Source: SW-6-46-9 sp964452185
Lineage (GTDB): Bacteria; Patescibacteriota; Minisyncoccia; Phycocordibacterales; SW-6-46-9
Reading direction: 5' to 3'
DNA length: 61,445 nt
Assembly: GCA_964452185.1 (NCBI GenBank)
Contig: CAYVKO010000002.1
Span: 1-61,445 of the forward strand
Part shown: piece after piece, positions 34,421 through 43,439 of the stretch
How the letters are laid out: the number at the start of each line of letters is the position of its first letter
Numbering within the stretch: the first letter of the stretch is position 1
Notes under the pieces: generated by a model
What the model was told of the DNA's origin: nothing
The model's database searches: none
Seen by the model: the letters and a program-made list of their open reading frames with translations, nothing else
Made by a program: the position numbers and the translations under genes

Positions 34421-35125
34421 ATGGAAACGCTCGAAGTTACAGCTCGTGAAGCCTCAACTAACGTCGATAAGCTCCGGAAGGACGGAGTCATGCCGGCGGT
34501 GCTGTACGGTAAGGATACTGAGTCTACTTCAGTGTCGTTGCCTATGGCAGATTTTGTAAAACTTTTTCAAAAAGTCGGTACATCAACTGTATTTGAACTT
34601 AAGAATAAAGACGGGGATAGCAAGCCTGCTTTAATCCAGGAGGTTTCGGTTCATCCTGTTACTGATGAACCACTTCATGCTGATTTTTATGTAATCGAGG
34701 AGGGGCAGAAAGTATCTGTGGATCTTCCTATCGAATTTGTTAACACTGCCCCTGCTGTTAAGAACTTGGGAGGTTTTTTGGTAAAAGTACTTCACTCAGT
34801 AGAAGTTGAGGCTGACCCAACAAAATTACCCCCACACATTGAAGCTGATGTTTCTGGACTAGAGGACTTCGATTCACAGCTAACGGTAGCTGACATTGAC
34901 GTACCAGAGGGTGTTGAAATTCAGGCTGAGGATGATGAGGTTGTTGCGCTTGTGAACGAACCTACAGAAGAGGAAGAGCTAGAAGAAGAGGAAGAGGAGG
35001 AGTTAGACTTTGAAGACATTGAAGTTGAAGGTGAACGTCCTGATGAAGAAGAGATGGAGGAAGGAGAAGAGGTAGAAGAAGGCCAAGAAGATCAAGGTGA
35101 CTCTGTAGGCCAATTTGAGGAGTAA
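34421..35125 (+). CDS. rplY: 50S ribosomal protein bL25, Ctc type
   Basis: A 234-residue 5S rRNA-binding protein. The N-terminal domain (about 1-90: LEVTAREASTNVDKLRKDGVMPAVLYGKD) and the C-terminal TL5-type beta domain (about 95-180: HADFYVIEEGQKVSVDLPIEF...GGFLVKVLHSVEVEADP) are both present. A very acidic Glu-rich tail follows (about 180-234). ATG 34421 is preferred over TTG 34415 because of the promoter spacing. The next gene starts 38 nt later. Confidence 0.95.
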   Translation: METLEVTAREASTNVDKLRKDGVMPAVLYGKDTESTSVSLPMADFVKLFQKVGTSTVFELKNKDGDSKPALIQEVSVHPVTDEPLHADFYVIEEGQKVSVDLPIEFVNTAPAVKNLGGFLVKVLHSVEVEADPTKLPPHIEADVSGLEDFDSQLTVADIDVPEGVEIQAEDDEVVALVNEPTEEEELEEEEEEELDFEDIEVEGERPDEEEMEEGEEVEEGQEDQGDSVGQFEE

Positions 35126-35163
35126 CATTCTGCTGTTTAGTTCGTCTTTTAAAACTGCAACCC

Positions 35164-36516
35164 ATGAAGATTTTCCGGAAAACAACCGGTGTCGTTTTAG
35201 CTCTGCTGTTGGCTTGGATGCTTACAGGTGGAATATCTGTAGCTCAAGCGCAACAGGAAGAAAGTGTTCAGGATAAGGAAGAACGCCGAGCTGAGCTAAG
35301 AGAGGAGCTTGAGCAAGTTCAGCAGCAGATAGACCAACAAGAAGGTAAGCTTAACGAAAAACGTCAAGAACGTCGCAGTCTAGAACGCGACGTGGAGATT
35401 CTTGAGGGAGAAATCAATAAAGCACAGCTTGAAATACAACAGAAGGATATTCAAATAAACAATCTTTCTGGCGATATTTCCCAGAAGGAACAGCGAGTTG
35501 AGGAGTTAACGAATGAAATAGAGCGAAAAAAGGAGTCTTTGGCTGAACTCATACGGCGACGGGCGGAGTTAGATGATGTATCTCTTGTGGAGGTGGCACT
35601 TTCTAATGAAAGTCTTTCGGAGTTTTTCCAGGATGTTGACTCAGTACAATCTATTAACGACTCCCTGCAGACAAAGTTTGCCGAAATTCGCCAAAACAGA
35701 GAAGAGCTTGAACAACAAAGAGCAGCGTTGGCGCAACAGCGAAATGAAGTTTCTGGTGCGCGCCAGGCAGTAGCAGCACAGAAACGAGAAATTGAACAAA
35801 AGGAAGCAGAAAGAGCAGAGTTAGCTGCTATAGCTCGAAGTGAGGAGCGTTCGTACCAAGATACGTTAGAACAACAAAAAGCTCGAGCACAACAGATCCG
35901 CAATGAATTGTTCGCACTTCGTGACGTAAACGCGATCCCGTTCGGGCGTGCACTGCAGTATGCTCGAGAGGTATCGCAATCCACTGGAGTACGACCGGCA
36001 TTTCTTTTGGCTATTCTCCAGCAAGAATCAAACCTTGGCCAAAACGTAGGAACGTGTAACCGCTCACAAGATCCTCCATCTAAGATGTGGGATCAAATCA
36101 TGAAACCAAGCCGGGACATCCCGCCATACAAGCGTATTACCGATCAGTTGGGTATCGAGCCAGAAACAATGCCGCTTTCATGTCCGTACGGTAATGGATG
36201 GGGTGGAGCTATGGGGCCGGCTCAGTTTATCCCGTCTACTTGGGAGAAATATCAAGGACGAATAGCTAACGCGCTGGGTGTATCTGTACCGAATCCGTGG
36301 GAGCCACGTCACGCATTTATGGCTTCAGGAGTATACCTCTCTGATCTGGGAGCCGGAGCTTCAACGCGCTCTGCTGAACGTCGAGCAGCTTTGCAGTATT
36401 ATGCTGGTGGTAACTGGCAGTCACCGCGCGTTGCTTTCTACGGTGATCAGGTGCTGCAAAAAGCAAGAGACATTCAAAACAATATGATTGATCCTATTGA
36501 TGCAGCAGAGCAGTAG
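35164..36516 (+). CDS. Exported coiled-coil lytic transglycosylase
   Basis: A 450-residue protein with a signal peptide (to about 30, SVAQAQQEE). A long PcsB/EnvC-like coiled coil (about 35-255) is interrupted by the short hinge segment DDVSLVEVALSNESLSEFF. The catalytic domain (about 270-440) has AILQQESNLGQNVG with the catalytic Glu and GAMGPAQFIPSTWEKYQ, characteristic of SLT/MltB-type transglycosylases. The coiled coil suggests regulated cell-wall cleavage at division, as for EnvC/PcsB. It is followed by a terminator. Confidence 0.85.
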   Translation: MKIFRKTTGVVLALLLAWMLTGGISVAQAQQEESVQDKEERRAELREELEQVQQQIDQQEGKLNEKRQERRSLERDVEILEGEINKAQLEIQQKDIQINNLSGDISQKEQRVEELTNEIERKKESLAELIRRRAELDDVSLVEVALSNESLSEFFQDVDSVQSINDSLQTKFAEIRQNREELEQQRAALAQQRNEVSGARQAVAAQKREIEQKEAERAELAAIARSEERSYQDTLEQQKARAQQIRNELFALRDVNAIPFGRALQYAREVSQSTGVRPAFLLAILQQESNLGQNVGTCNRSQDPPSKMWDQIMKPSRDIPPYKRITDQLGIEPETMPLSCPYGNGWGGAMGPAQFIPSTWEKYQGRIANALGVSVPNPWEPRHAFMASGVYLSDLGAGASTRSAERRAALQYYAGGNWQSPRVAFYGDQVLQKARDIQNNMIDPIDAAEQ

Positions 36517-36554
36517 TTAAGTAATTTTTACTACGTAACATTAGTTTTTACTTC

Positions 36555-36597
36555 ACCCGTTTGACGCTTGCATCTGCCAAGAAACGGGTTTCTTTTT
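36555..36597 (+). terminator. Intrinsic terminator
   Basis: ACCCGTTT (36555-36562) pairs with AAACGGGT (36582-36589), followed by TTCTTTTTT. Confidence 0.8.
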
Positions 36598-36611
36598 TGG
36601 TTCTAAGCGCG

Positions 36612-36617
36612 TACAAT
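36612..36617 (+). promoter_or_regulatory. -10 box of the UvrD-nuclease gene
   Basis: TACAAT lies 10 nt before the ATG at 36628, so the leader would be at most a few bases. Confidence 0.45.
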
Positions 36618-36627
36618 TAAGCTACAA

Positions 36628-39600
36628 ATGTCAGACGATTCTGCGTTTCAAAAGCATTACAGCAAGCTCAATGAAGCCCAACGTGAAGCCGTAGATACCA
36701 TAGACGGGCCTGTTTTGGTGGTGGCAGGACCTGGGTCTGGGAAGACAGAGATTCTTTCGATGCGTGCGGCGAATATTGTGAAAAAGTCGGATATATATGC
36801 GTCGGGAATTCTGTGTTTGACATTTACGGACTCGGCAGAAGTGAACATGCGAGAACGACTCACAGAGATTATGGGGCCGGAAGGATATCGGGTTGGCGTA
36901 CATACATTCCATAACTTTTGTAAACGGCTAAAGAATCAATACAGTGAGTATTTTGACGACACGGCTTTTTTTGACGTGGCGGATAACATTGTCAAAATTG
37001 AAATTTTGGAGGAAATTTTTTCCGAACTACCACATGACTGGGATATTCGTTCAGAGCATCCAGAGTTTGGTTTTAATTACTTGAAACCAGCCAGAAAAGC
37101 CATCAGTGACCTTAAACAAGCCGGTCTGTCTCCTGATGAACTAGAAAAAATTCTCGATCAAAACGACGGCTTCATCGAATCCACAAAGGAAGGTGTAAAT
37201 CACGTTTTTTCAAAGCGTACGACTGATGATGACATGCTCGAGTCGCTGGCAGAGCTTGCTGAGGAGTTTGCTGATTACGAATCTGAAAGAATTGTGCCGA
37301 CATTTCGCCCGCTTAGCGAGGTGCTTGCAAAGCGGCTTACACTCGTAATAGAAGAAGCCAAAGAAACAGAAAGCACTAAACCAATCACGGCGCTGAAAAA
37401 TGACATTACCAAAAAGGTGGATGGAAAAAGAGTTTTAAAATCAGGTACACGCACACGAGTTCGCGAACTTGTTCATGTTTATCGTGAATATGAAAAAGAA
37501 AAGTATGCCCGCGGCTATCATGATTTTGATGATTTAATTTTAGATGTTATTCAAGAGATTGAGAATAATGATACATTTCGTGCTGCAGTGAGCGAATCAT
37601 TTCAGTATATTCAGGTGGATGAGTTTCAGGACACCAACGATGCTCAGCTTCGGCTACTGATGGCCGTTGCTGGTGAGCATCCAGAAAATGCACCAAATAT
37701 CATGGTGGTTGGTGACGATGATCAATCAATTTACCGTTTTCAAGGGGCGGAAGTGGGGAATATTACGAACTTTAAAGATTATTTTGCGAACCCAGAAGTC
37801 ATTACACTAACGAAAAATTACCGCTCAAAGCAGAACATTTTAGACACAGCTCGTACCGTAATTACACAAGGAGAAAATCGGTTAGAGAATCACCTCAAAG
37901 AAATTGAGAAGGACTTATCAGCCGAAATGAATTTTGAAAAAAATGGAAGTCGTACCGTACTTCATGAACTTTCAACTCGCACACACCACAATCGCGCGAT
38001 AGCCAAAGTTGCCAAAGAGTTGGTAGATGATGGTACGCCCGCCGAAGAAATAGCGGTAATCGGCCGATTTCATGATGATTTAGAGCAGCTGGTACCGTAT
38101 TTTCATGAGCTAGAAATCCCAATTACGTATAAACGCCAACAAAACGTACTCGAAGAACCACACATTCACGAACTTATCACGATGTGTCGGTTTTTAAATC
38201 ACCTCAATAAACAAAACTTCGATGCTGCTGATAGCTTGCTTCCGGAGATTCTCTCATATGACTTCTGGGGCTTGGGGCGTGATGTTGTGTGGGAGTTAAG
38301 TCTAGAGGCATATGAGAAGAAAGCGCCGTGGCTCTCAGTGATGAAAACACATAAAAATAAAACAGTTCAAAAGATTGCTGGTTTTTTCATTGATTTGGCG
38401 GAAAAATCGACACATCAGCCAGCCGAGCATATTCTGGATGCGCTGATTGGTGCTGGTGTAACTGAGAGCATAGGTCAGGATTCAGCAGATGCTGATGAGA
38501 TTGAGAACTTGCCGGAAGATCCAGATAGTGATTTTGAGAGTCCGTTTAAAACGCATTACTTTTCTCAAGAAAAACTAGAGACGGATCCGGCGGAATATCT
38601 GCGTTTCCTTTCGAGCCTGAAAGCTTTTGTTCGTGCACTCAGAAATTACAAGGAAGGCCAAATACTGAAACTTTCCGAACTTGTTGATTTTGTTGATACA
38701 CACGAAAAGAACAATGAGCTTGTCACTGATACCAGTCCGTTCATTAATAGTCAGGATGCAGTAACTCTCACAACGGCACATGGAGCGAAAGGGCTTGAAT
38801 TTGACGCAGTGATTTTGGTGTCGGCGGTTGAAGATACGTGGGCGAACTCGAGTCGGCACAGAAAAATTTATTTTCCGGAGAATCTTCCGGTTTCATACGA
38901 GGGTGACGAAAAAGATGACTACATTCGCTTATTGTATGTGGCAATGACCAGAGCACGTCATGAGCTCCATGCAATGAGCTTTGCGACTGACGATGATGGC
39001 AGTGAACAAGTAGCATTATCGTTTTTTAACGAAGCCGAGATGGAAAAACAGTCGCATGATGATCTACCAGATACAACCGCACTTTTGGAGAGCACTACAC
39101 CAGATGTCACAGCTGGACCGTATGTTGGCGACGAGAAAGACCTGTTATTACCACTTTTAGAAAAGTATGAAAAAAATGGTCTCTCGGTTACGCATCTGAA
39201 TAATTTTTTAGATGTGCGCTACGGTGGACCGCAAAAGTTTTTGTCTTCAAACCTCTTACGGTTTCCGCAACCAATGAGCAAACATTTAGTGTACGGGAGT
39301 GCAATTCACGAAACGATTGAAAAAATCTATCATCATCTGCGGAAAAGAAATGAGCTTCCCGACACTGATACTGTTTTGGAATGGTTTGTAAATGATATTG
39401 AAACTCGTCGTGTTGACCAAAAGACCAAAGAATATCTTAAAGAGCGAGGAATAGATAATCTAAAGATTTTCTATGAAAATAAAAAAGAAACCTTCACAGC
39501 AGATCATGTGAGTGAGTATTCATTTCGGCAGGAAGGAGTGGCGGTGAACAGTGTGCCGATTACGGGAAAAATTGATAAGCTCGTGCCGGTTTCAGAGGAG

Positions 39601-39960
39601 AAGATGAGTGTGCATGATTTTAAAACCGGATCAAGCTTTGATAAATGGACTGACTACTATGTGAAATCATTGCAGTATGGTCGGCAGTTAACCTTTTATA
39701 AATTGTTAGTCGAGAATTCTTCTCAATTTAAAGACAAAGAGGTCGATACGGGTGTAATTGAGTTTGTAGAACCGGACGATGGTGAAGTAAAAACGCTCAA
39801 GAAAGAAATCACCAAGGAAGAGGTTGATGAGCTTAAAGAGTTGATTGCGGTAGTGTACGAGCATATCATGAATCTTAAATTTCCAGACACAACAGAGTAC
39901 AGCAAGGACGCTCGCGGGGTCAAGGAATTCAAGCAAGATCTTTTAGCCGAAAGCGAGTAA
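36628..39960 (+). CDS. UvrD/RecB-like helicase fused to PD-(D/E)XK nuclease
   Basis: A 1110-residue superfamily 1A helicase. Q motif LNEAQREAV (14-22), Walker A AGPGSGKTE (33-41), Walker B YIQVDEFQDTN (about 330), GDDDQSIYRFQGAE, NYRSKQNI, TTAHGAKGLEFDAVIL and LLYVAMTRARHEL are all in order. The C terminus (about 890-1105) is a RecB-type nuclease: HETIEKIYHH, GKIDKL (about 979) and VHDFKTG (about 997), with Asp and Lys in place. It is probably a single-chain end-resection enzyme. No recC/addB partner is in the window. Confidence 0.92.
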   Translation: MSDDSAFQKHYSKLNEAQREAVDTIDGPVLVVAGPGSGKTEILSMRAANIVKKSDIYASGILCLTFTDSAEVNMRERLTEIMGPEGYRVGVHTFHNFCKRLKNQYSEYFDDTAFFDVADNIVKIEILEEIFSELPHDWDIRSEHPEFGFNYLKPARKAISDLKQAGLSPDELEKILDQNDGFIESTKEGVNHVFSKRTTDDDMLESLAELAEEFADYESERIVPTFRPLSEVLAKRLTLVIEEAKETESTKPITALKNDITKKVDGKRVLKSGTRTRVRELVHVYREYEKEKYARGYHDFDDLILDVIQEIENNDTFRAAVSESFQYIQVDEFQDTNDAQLRLLMAVAGEHPENAPNIMVVGDDDQSIYRFQGAEVGNITNFKDYFANPEVITLTKNYRSKQNILDTARTVITQGENRLENHLKEIEKDLSAEMNFEKNGSRTVLHELSTRTHHNRAIAKVAKELVDDGTPAEEIAVIGRFHDDLEQLVPYFHELEIPITYKRQQNVLEEPHIHELITMCRFLNHLNKQNFDAADSLLPEILSYDFWGLGRDVVWELSLEAYEKKAPWLSVMKTHKNKTVQKIAGFFIDLAEKSTHQPAEHILDALIGAGVTESIGQDSADADEIENLPEDPDSDFESPFKTHYFSQEKLETDPAEYLRFLSSLKAFVRALRNYKEGQILKLSELVDFVDTHEKNNELVTDTSPFINSQDAVTLTTAHGAKGLEFDAVILVSAVEDTWANSSRHRKIYFPENLPVSYEGDEKDDYIRLLYVAMTRARHELHAMSFATDDDGSEQVALSFFNEAEMEKQSHDDLPDTTALLESTTPDVTAGPYVGDEKDLLLPLLEKYEKNGLSVTHLNNFLDVRYGGPQKFLSSNLLRFPQPMSKHLVYGSAIHETIEKIYHHLRKRNELPDTDTVLEWFVNDIETRRVDQKTKEYLKERGIDNLKIFYENKKETFTADHVSEYSFRQEGVAVNSVPITGKIDKLVPVSEEKMSVHDFKTGSSFDKWTDYYVKSLQYGRQLTFYKLLVENSSQFKDKEVDTGVIEFVEPDDGEVKTLKKEITKEEVDELKELIAVVYEHIMNLKFPDTTEYSKDARGVKEFKQDLLAESE

Positions 39961-39990
39961 AAATTTACACTCACCAGGTTCTTGTAAATT

Positions 39991-40016
39991 AAAAAACCAC
40001 TGCCAGCCGGCAGTGG
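39991..40016 (-). terminator. Terminator between convergent genes, strongest for minus strand
   Basis: CCACTGCC (39997-40004), loop AGCC, GGCAGTGG (40009-40016). Read on the minus strand it is followed by six T (the A-run at 39991-39996). It ends the DsbA-like transcript and may also stop the helicase transcript. Confidence 0.88.
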
Positions 40017-40048
40017 TTTAGATTAAGAGAAGTTTGTTGAGTCAGTCG

Positions 40049-40828
40049 TTATGCGCCAATGATTTGGTTGATATTACTTTGAACTTCATTAGCGTTCAAA
40101 TCTTGTTCTATACCTTCCAGTATGGCATCAACTACCTGTGTCATTGACTGATATGGTACTGCACCAGGAAGAGGATATGTGTTGCCTCGATTGGTAACGA
40201 CTACGTTGTACGGTGTCCCTTGACCGCCGTTTGAGGTTGCGTCTTGATACTCGGACTGTACAAGATCTTGATACTGGTCACTGTTTGTACATTCTTCGAA
40301 AGCCGTAACATCAACTCCGGCTGTTTCGGCAAACTCTGGAAGCCGGCTAAGATCCAACCCGTCGTTTGAGGGGGTCTCAGCGTACAAGGTGTCAGCGAAT
40401 TGCCAGAAAGCTTCCTGACCACCGATTTGGCCTGCACATTCCAAGGCTTGTGCTTCCTGCGGAGCTTTAGAGTGTAGTTGTGAAATAGGGAAGTGTCGGT
40501 ACGCCCATGCTACTTGACTGCCGTCGTAGTTGTCTACAACCTGATTCATGGTGTCATGAAAGCGTTTACAGTAAGGGCATTCAGGGTCGGAGTATTCGAC
40601 AATTGTAACCTGAGCGTCAGTCTGGCCACGCAACCAGTCATCTTCGGAAACCGGCTCAATATTAATTTCTTCAGCGGTGGCGGTTTGCGTATCATCTGCA
40701 TTATCAGCAGTGTCAGTATTGTTGCTTTGGTTGCCGAAGACTATACCGGCAGCAATAAGTAGGCCGGCAAACACGACTGCTCCGGCGATAATTAATGTAC
40801 TTCGTGTATTATTCGAGGTGGCATTCAT
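40049..40828 (-). CDS. DsbA-like exported thioredoxin-fold protein
   Basis: A 259-residue protein with an N-terminal membrane anchor (about 10-32) and a Thr/Asp-rich linker. The thioredoxin_4/DsbA domain (about 60-250) has the active site CPYC in EYSDPECPYCKRFHDTM. YRHFPISQLHSKAPQEAQALECAG is typical of the family, and a cis-Pro occurs in QGTPYNVVV. It oxidises or isomerises disulfides in exported proteins; the VKOR at 22284-22718 is a likely recycling partner. It is divergent from engB. Confidence 0.92.
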   Translation of the reverse strand: MNATSNNTRSTLIIAGAVVFAGLLIAAGIVFGNQSNNTDTADNADDTQTATAEEINIEPVSEDDWLRGQTDAQVTIVEYSDPECPYCKRFHDTMNQVVDNYDGSQVAWAYRHFPISQLHSKAPQEAQALECAGQIGGQEAFWQFADTLYAETPSNDGLDLSRLPEFAETAGVDVTAFEECTNSDQYQDLVQSEYQDATSNGGQGTPYNVVVTNRGNTYPLPGAVPYQSMTQVVDAILEGIEQDLNANEVQSNINQIIGA

Positions 40829-40892
40829 ATGTCTTTATCTGTTTAAAGTGATAATATTAGTTTGAGAAGTCTGCAAGTAACATGATACCAGA

Positions 40893-41513
40893 ATGAGCGA
40901 AGATACCAATAACAAACCGTGTAACATAAAATCCGTCAAGTTCGTGCGGGGTATTACTGGTGAGGACGAAATTTTAGAAGAACCGAAGCCGAACATAGTA
41001 GTTGCTGGTCGCTCAAACTCTGGTAAATCGAGTGTGATTAATACAGTAGTAAATGAAAAGGTGGCACGCGTTAGCAAAAAGCCCGGAAAGACACAAGAGA
41101 TAAACTTTTTTGATATAGACCGGAAGGCGTACCTTGTAGATCTGCCTGGTTACGGATACGCCAAAATGAGTGCTAAAGAAGCGGAACGAATGCGCAAGCA
41201 AATGATTTGGTACTTGGCTCGATCTGGTGCTCCAATACAACTTCTGGTTTTAGTTTTAGATATTCGTCGCGGGCTTCAAGATATAGACAGGGAACTTTTA
41301 GATATAGCTTCCGGGGAGGGTATATCGGTAGTGGTGGTGGCAAACAAGGTGGACAAATGTAACCAAAGTGAAAGAACACTTGGCCGGCGAGAAATTTCAG
41401 AAGAGGTAAAATCGCATCCGCAAACAGTAGTGGGTCTTGTAGAGTTTTCAGCTACGAAAGGTACTGGCAGAGACGCTTTATGTGACATAATAACTTCATG
41501 TTATGCCGATTGA
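40893..41513 (+). CDS. engB: Ribosome biogenesis GTPase EngB/YsxC
   Basis: A 206-residue GTPase needed for 50S assembly: G1 GRSNSGKSS (about 35-43), G2-like KPGKTQEINFF, G3 DLPGYGYAKM, G4 NKVDK, G5-like FSATKGTG. The early NIVVAGRSN is canonical. The gene overlaps uppP by 11 nt, so the two are coupled. Confidence 0.96.
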   Translation: MSEDTNNKPCNIKSVKFVRGITGEDEILEEPKPNIVVAGRSNSGKSSVINTVVNEKVARVSKKPGKTQEINFFDIDRKAYLVDLPGYGYAKMSAKEAERMRKQMIWYLARSGAPIQLLVLVLDIRRGLQDIDRELLDIASGEGISVVVVANKVDKCNQSERTLGRREISEEVKSHPQTVVGLVEFSATKGTGRDALCDIITSCYAD

Positions 41514-42297
41514 ATTAGGAGCCTTACTTGGAGTAATTCAAGGAGTTACAGAATTTATACCCGTGTCATCATCCGGTCATCTTATTATCGGGCGGGAAAT
41601 AATTGATATACCGTCTCAGCAAGCTTTAGCTTTTGATGCTGTGCTTCAAATGGCAACCTCGGTGGCTATCCTGGCATATTTTTGGCGGGATATTGCTAAC
41701 TTTCTTTTGGGTGATGGTGGAAAGGTGGCCGGTACCAACATCGCTATTTCGTGGCAGACTGTAGGGGTTATAGTGCTTGCCATTGTGCCGGCGGTTGTGG
41801 CCGGTCTTTTTCTTGAACCGGTTATGGAAACTGTATTTCGGTCGTCAGAAGTGACCGCTGTTGGGTTAATAGTCGGTTCATTTCTTATCTTAGCTGCTGA
41901 GCATATTCCGAAGACAGATAATAAACCGCTATCATATGGGCGAGGAATTGTTGTTGGGTTGTTTCAGTGTTTGGCACTACTGCCGGGCATGAGTCGATCC
42001 GGCTCCACCATTTCCGGTGGTCTTTTTTCTGGCCTGTCTCGAGAAACAGCAACAAGCTTTTCTTTTCTTTTGGGTATGCCGGTTCTTTTAGGTGCGGGCG
42101 GAAAGAAACTTTTTGACTTAACTCAAACTGGTGCTTTAGAAACACTCGGCCTGCCGCTTATAGTCGGGTGTATTACAGCATTCATCTCCGGAATTTTGGC
42201 TATGCATGTTCTAATGCGGTTTGTGAAAAACCATCGACTTGATTGGTTTGCGTACTACCGGATAATTTTGGCTCTGGTTGTACTATTGGTGTTATAG
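41503..42297 (+). CDS. uppP: Undecaprenyl-diphosphatase
   Basis: A 264-residue membrane enzyme recycling the lipid carrier of peptidoglycan synthesis. The signatures are the N-terminal IQGVTEFIPVSSSGHLII (about 10-27, catalytic Glu, Ser and His) and the PGMSRSGSTISGGLFSGLSRETA segment (about 160-182, catalytic Arg). Both EGITEFLPVSSTGH-type and PGxSRSG motifs are intact. It overlaps engB and shares its transcript. Confidence 0.97.
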   Translation: MPIELGALLGVIQGVTEFIPVSSSGHLIIGREIIDIPSQQALAFDAVLQMATSVAILAYFWRDIANFLLGDGGKVAGTNIAISWQTVGVIVLAIVPAVVAGLFLEPVMETVFRSSEVTAVGLIVGSFLILAAEHIPKTDNKPLSYGRGIVVGLFQCLALLPGMSRSGSTISGGLFSGLSRETATSFSFLLGMPVLLGAGGKKLFDLTQTGALETLGLPLIVGCITAFISGILAMHVLMRFVKNHRLDWFAYYRIILALVVLLVL

Positions 42298-42324
42298 AAA
42301 AAGAGTTATGGTTATAACAAAAAC

Positions 42325-42768
42325 CTAATCTTCTTGAATGTCTGCAAGAAAGGTTGTTGTTACATACCAGACAAATAGCCCGAGGAGGAAAATGGCAAGT
42401 GGCAAGATAGTACACCAGTTTTCGGCCATGATAGATATGGTCATCCACACAATCGTACCGCCAGCAAAAAAGTCTCGTGATCCCCGCCTCTTTTCCTTTT
42501 CGGACATTTCTTCATGCACACGCCGAGGATGCCAAATCTGATGAAAAATGTAGATACTAATAAGTTGAAGCACAACGATGGCCAGACAGGCCAAAGAGAA
42601 GTTAGCTCCAACGAGTGCTGCGACTATATTGTTCGTGTACTTTTCAGCTTCTGATCCAAGCAAGATGGCACCGTCGCTGCTGTAGTCAGCTGCGTTGCTT
42701 AACTGAGGTAGCAGGAAGGAGGTGGCTACAGCCAATATTGATCCGACGCTTGAGCTTAGTTGATTCAT
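42325..42768 (-). CDS. Small membrane protein of unknown function
   Basis: About 147 residues from the ATG at 42768, with about four hydrophobic stretches: SILAVATSFLLPQL at the N terminus, SLACLAIVVLQLISIYIFHQIWH in the middle and two near the C terminus. A basic cytoplasmic loop (HEEMSEKEKRRGSRD) lies between. A role is not evident. It lies convergent to uppP and 36 nt after the exonuclease gene on the same strand. Confidence 0.5.
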   Translation of the reverse strand: MNQLSSSVGSILAVATSFLLPQLSNAADYSSDGAILLGSEAEKYTNNIVAALVGANFSLACLAIVVLQLISIYIFHQIWHPRRVHEEMSEKEKRRGSRDFFAGGTIVWMTISIMAENWCTILPLAIFLLGLFVWYVTTTFLADIQED

Positions 42769-42804
42769 AATTATTCTTATTGTAGCAACTAACTTCAAAG
42801 ATAT

Positions 42805-43380
42805 CTAAAAACCCATGGATCGTGTCATTGCACTATCACTCGATTCTTTCCAGTCATCTGTATCAACCGGCACCTTCCGTTCCTCATCACCTTCAGGATA
42901 TTTAATGTGGCCATTCTCCAAAGCGTAATCATATACCGATCTTGTTACTTTCACGTCCTGAATACAGTATTTACGAATTTTCTCAATCTCTCCGTTTTTC
43001 CACCACGTAATGGCTTGCAGACCGTGGCCGGATTTTTCTTCTCCTAAGGTAGCTTTCGCGACATCATCAAGCTTTAAGCGACGACCAAGACTATCCTGAA
43101 TTTCTTTCATGATATCGACACTCTTCAGTTTGGTGAGGTCGCCTGGGTAGTATTTGTTTAAAAGCGGTATGTCAAAATGGTCTGAGTTGTACCCGATGAG
43201 GGAGTCTGCTGATTCTAGAATAGACCACAAGTCGGAAAGGTCATCTTCCAGAAAAGACAAATACTCATCAGTTTTGGAGTCGTGAATAGCAATTAAAGAA
43301 AGATCAAGATCTACTGCCTCTCGAGAACCAACATCCCGGAATGTATTTTTGGTTTCAATGTCAAAGGTTATTTCTCGCAT
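42805..43380 (-). CDS. DnaQ/RNase H-like 3'-5' exonuclease
   Basis: A 191-residue protein with DEDD residues in order: ITFDIETKN (exo I, Asp and Glu at about 6 and 8), IGYNSDHFDIPLLNKYY (exo II) and YCIQDVKVTRSVYDY (exo III, Asp with following residues). This matches predicted RNase H-like 3'-5' exonucleases close to the polymerase B exonuclease domain. It could trim DNA or RNA. It shares the minus strand with hisS upstream (59-nt gap). Confidence 0.85.
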   Translation of the reverse strand: MREITFDIETKNTFRDVGSREAVDLDLSLIAIHDSKTDEYLSFLEDDLSDLWSILESADSLIGYNSDHFDIPLLNKYYPGDLTKLKSVDIMKEIQDSLGRRLKLDDVAKATLGEEKSGHGLQAITWWKNGEIEKIRKYCIQDVKVTRSVYDYALENGHIKYPEGDEERKVPVDTDDWKESSDSAMTRSMGF

Positions 43381-43439
43381 TTTTTATTTTAAAGTTTCAA
43401 AAAAGATTATAACAAAAGGCCTGTCGGAAGGGCGGGGGA

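Noticed and set aside
43401..43439. Terminator for hisS on the minus strand
   Set aside because: Only a 3-4 bp stem could be drawn around the GC-rich stretch; not convincing.
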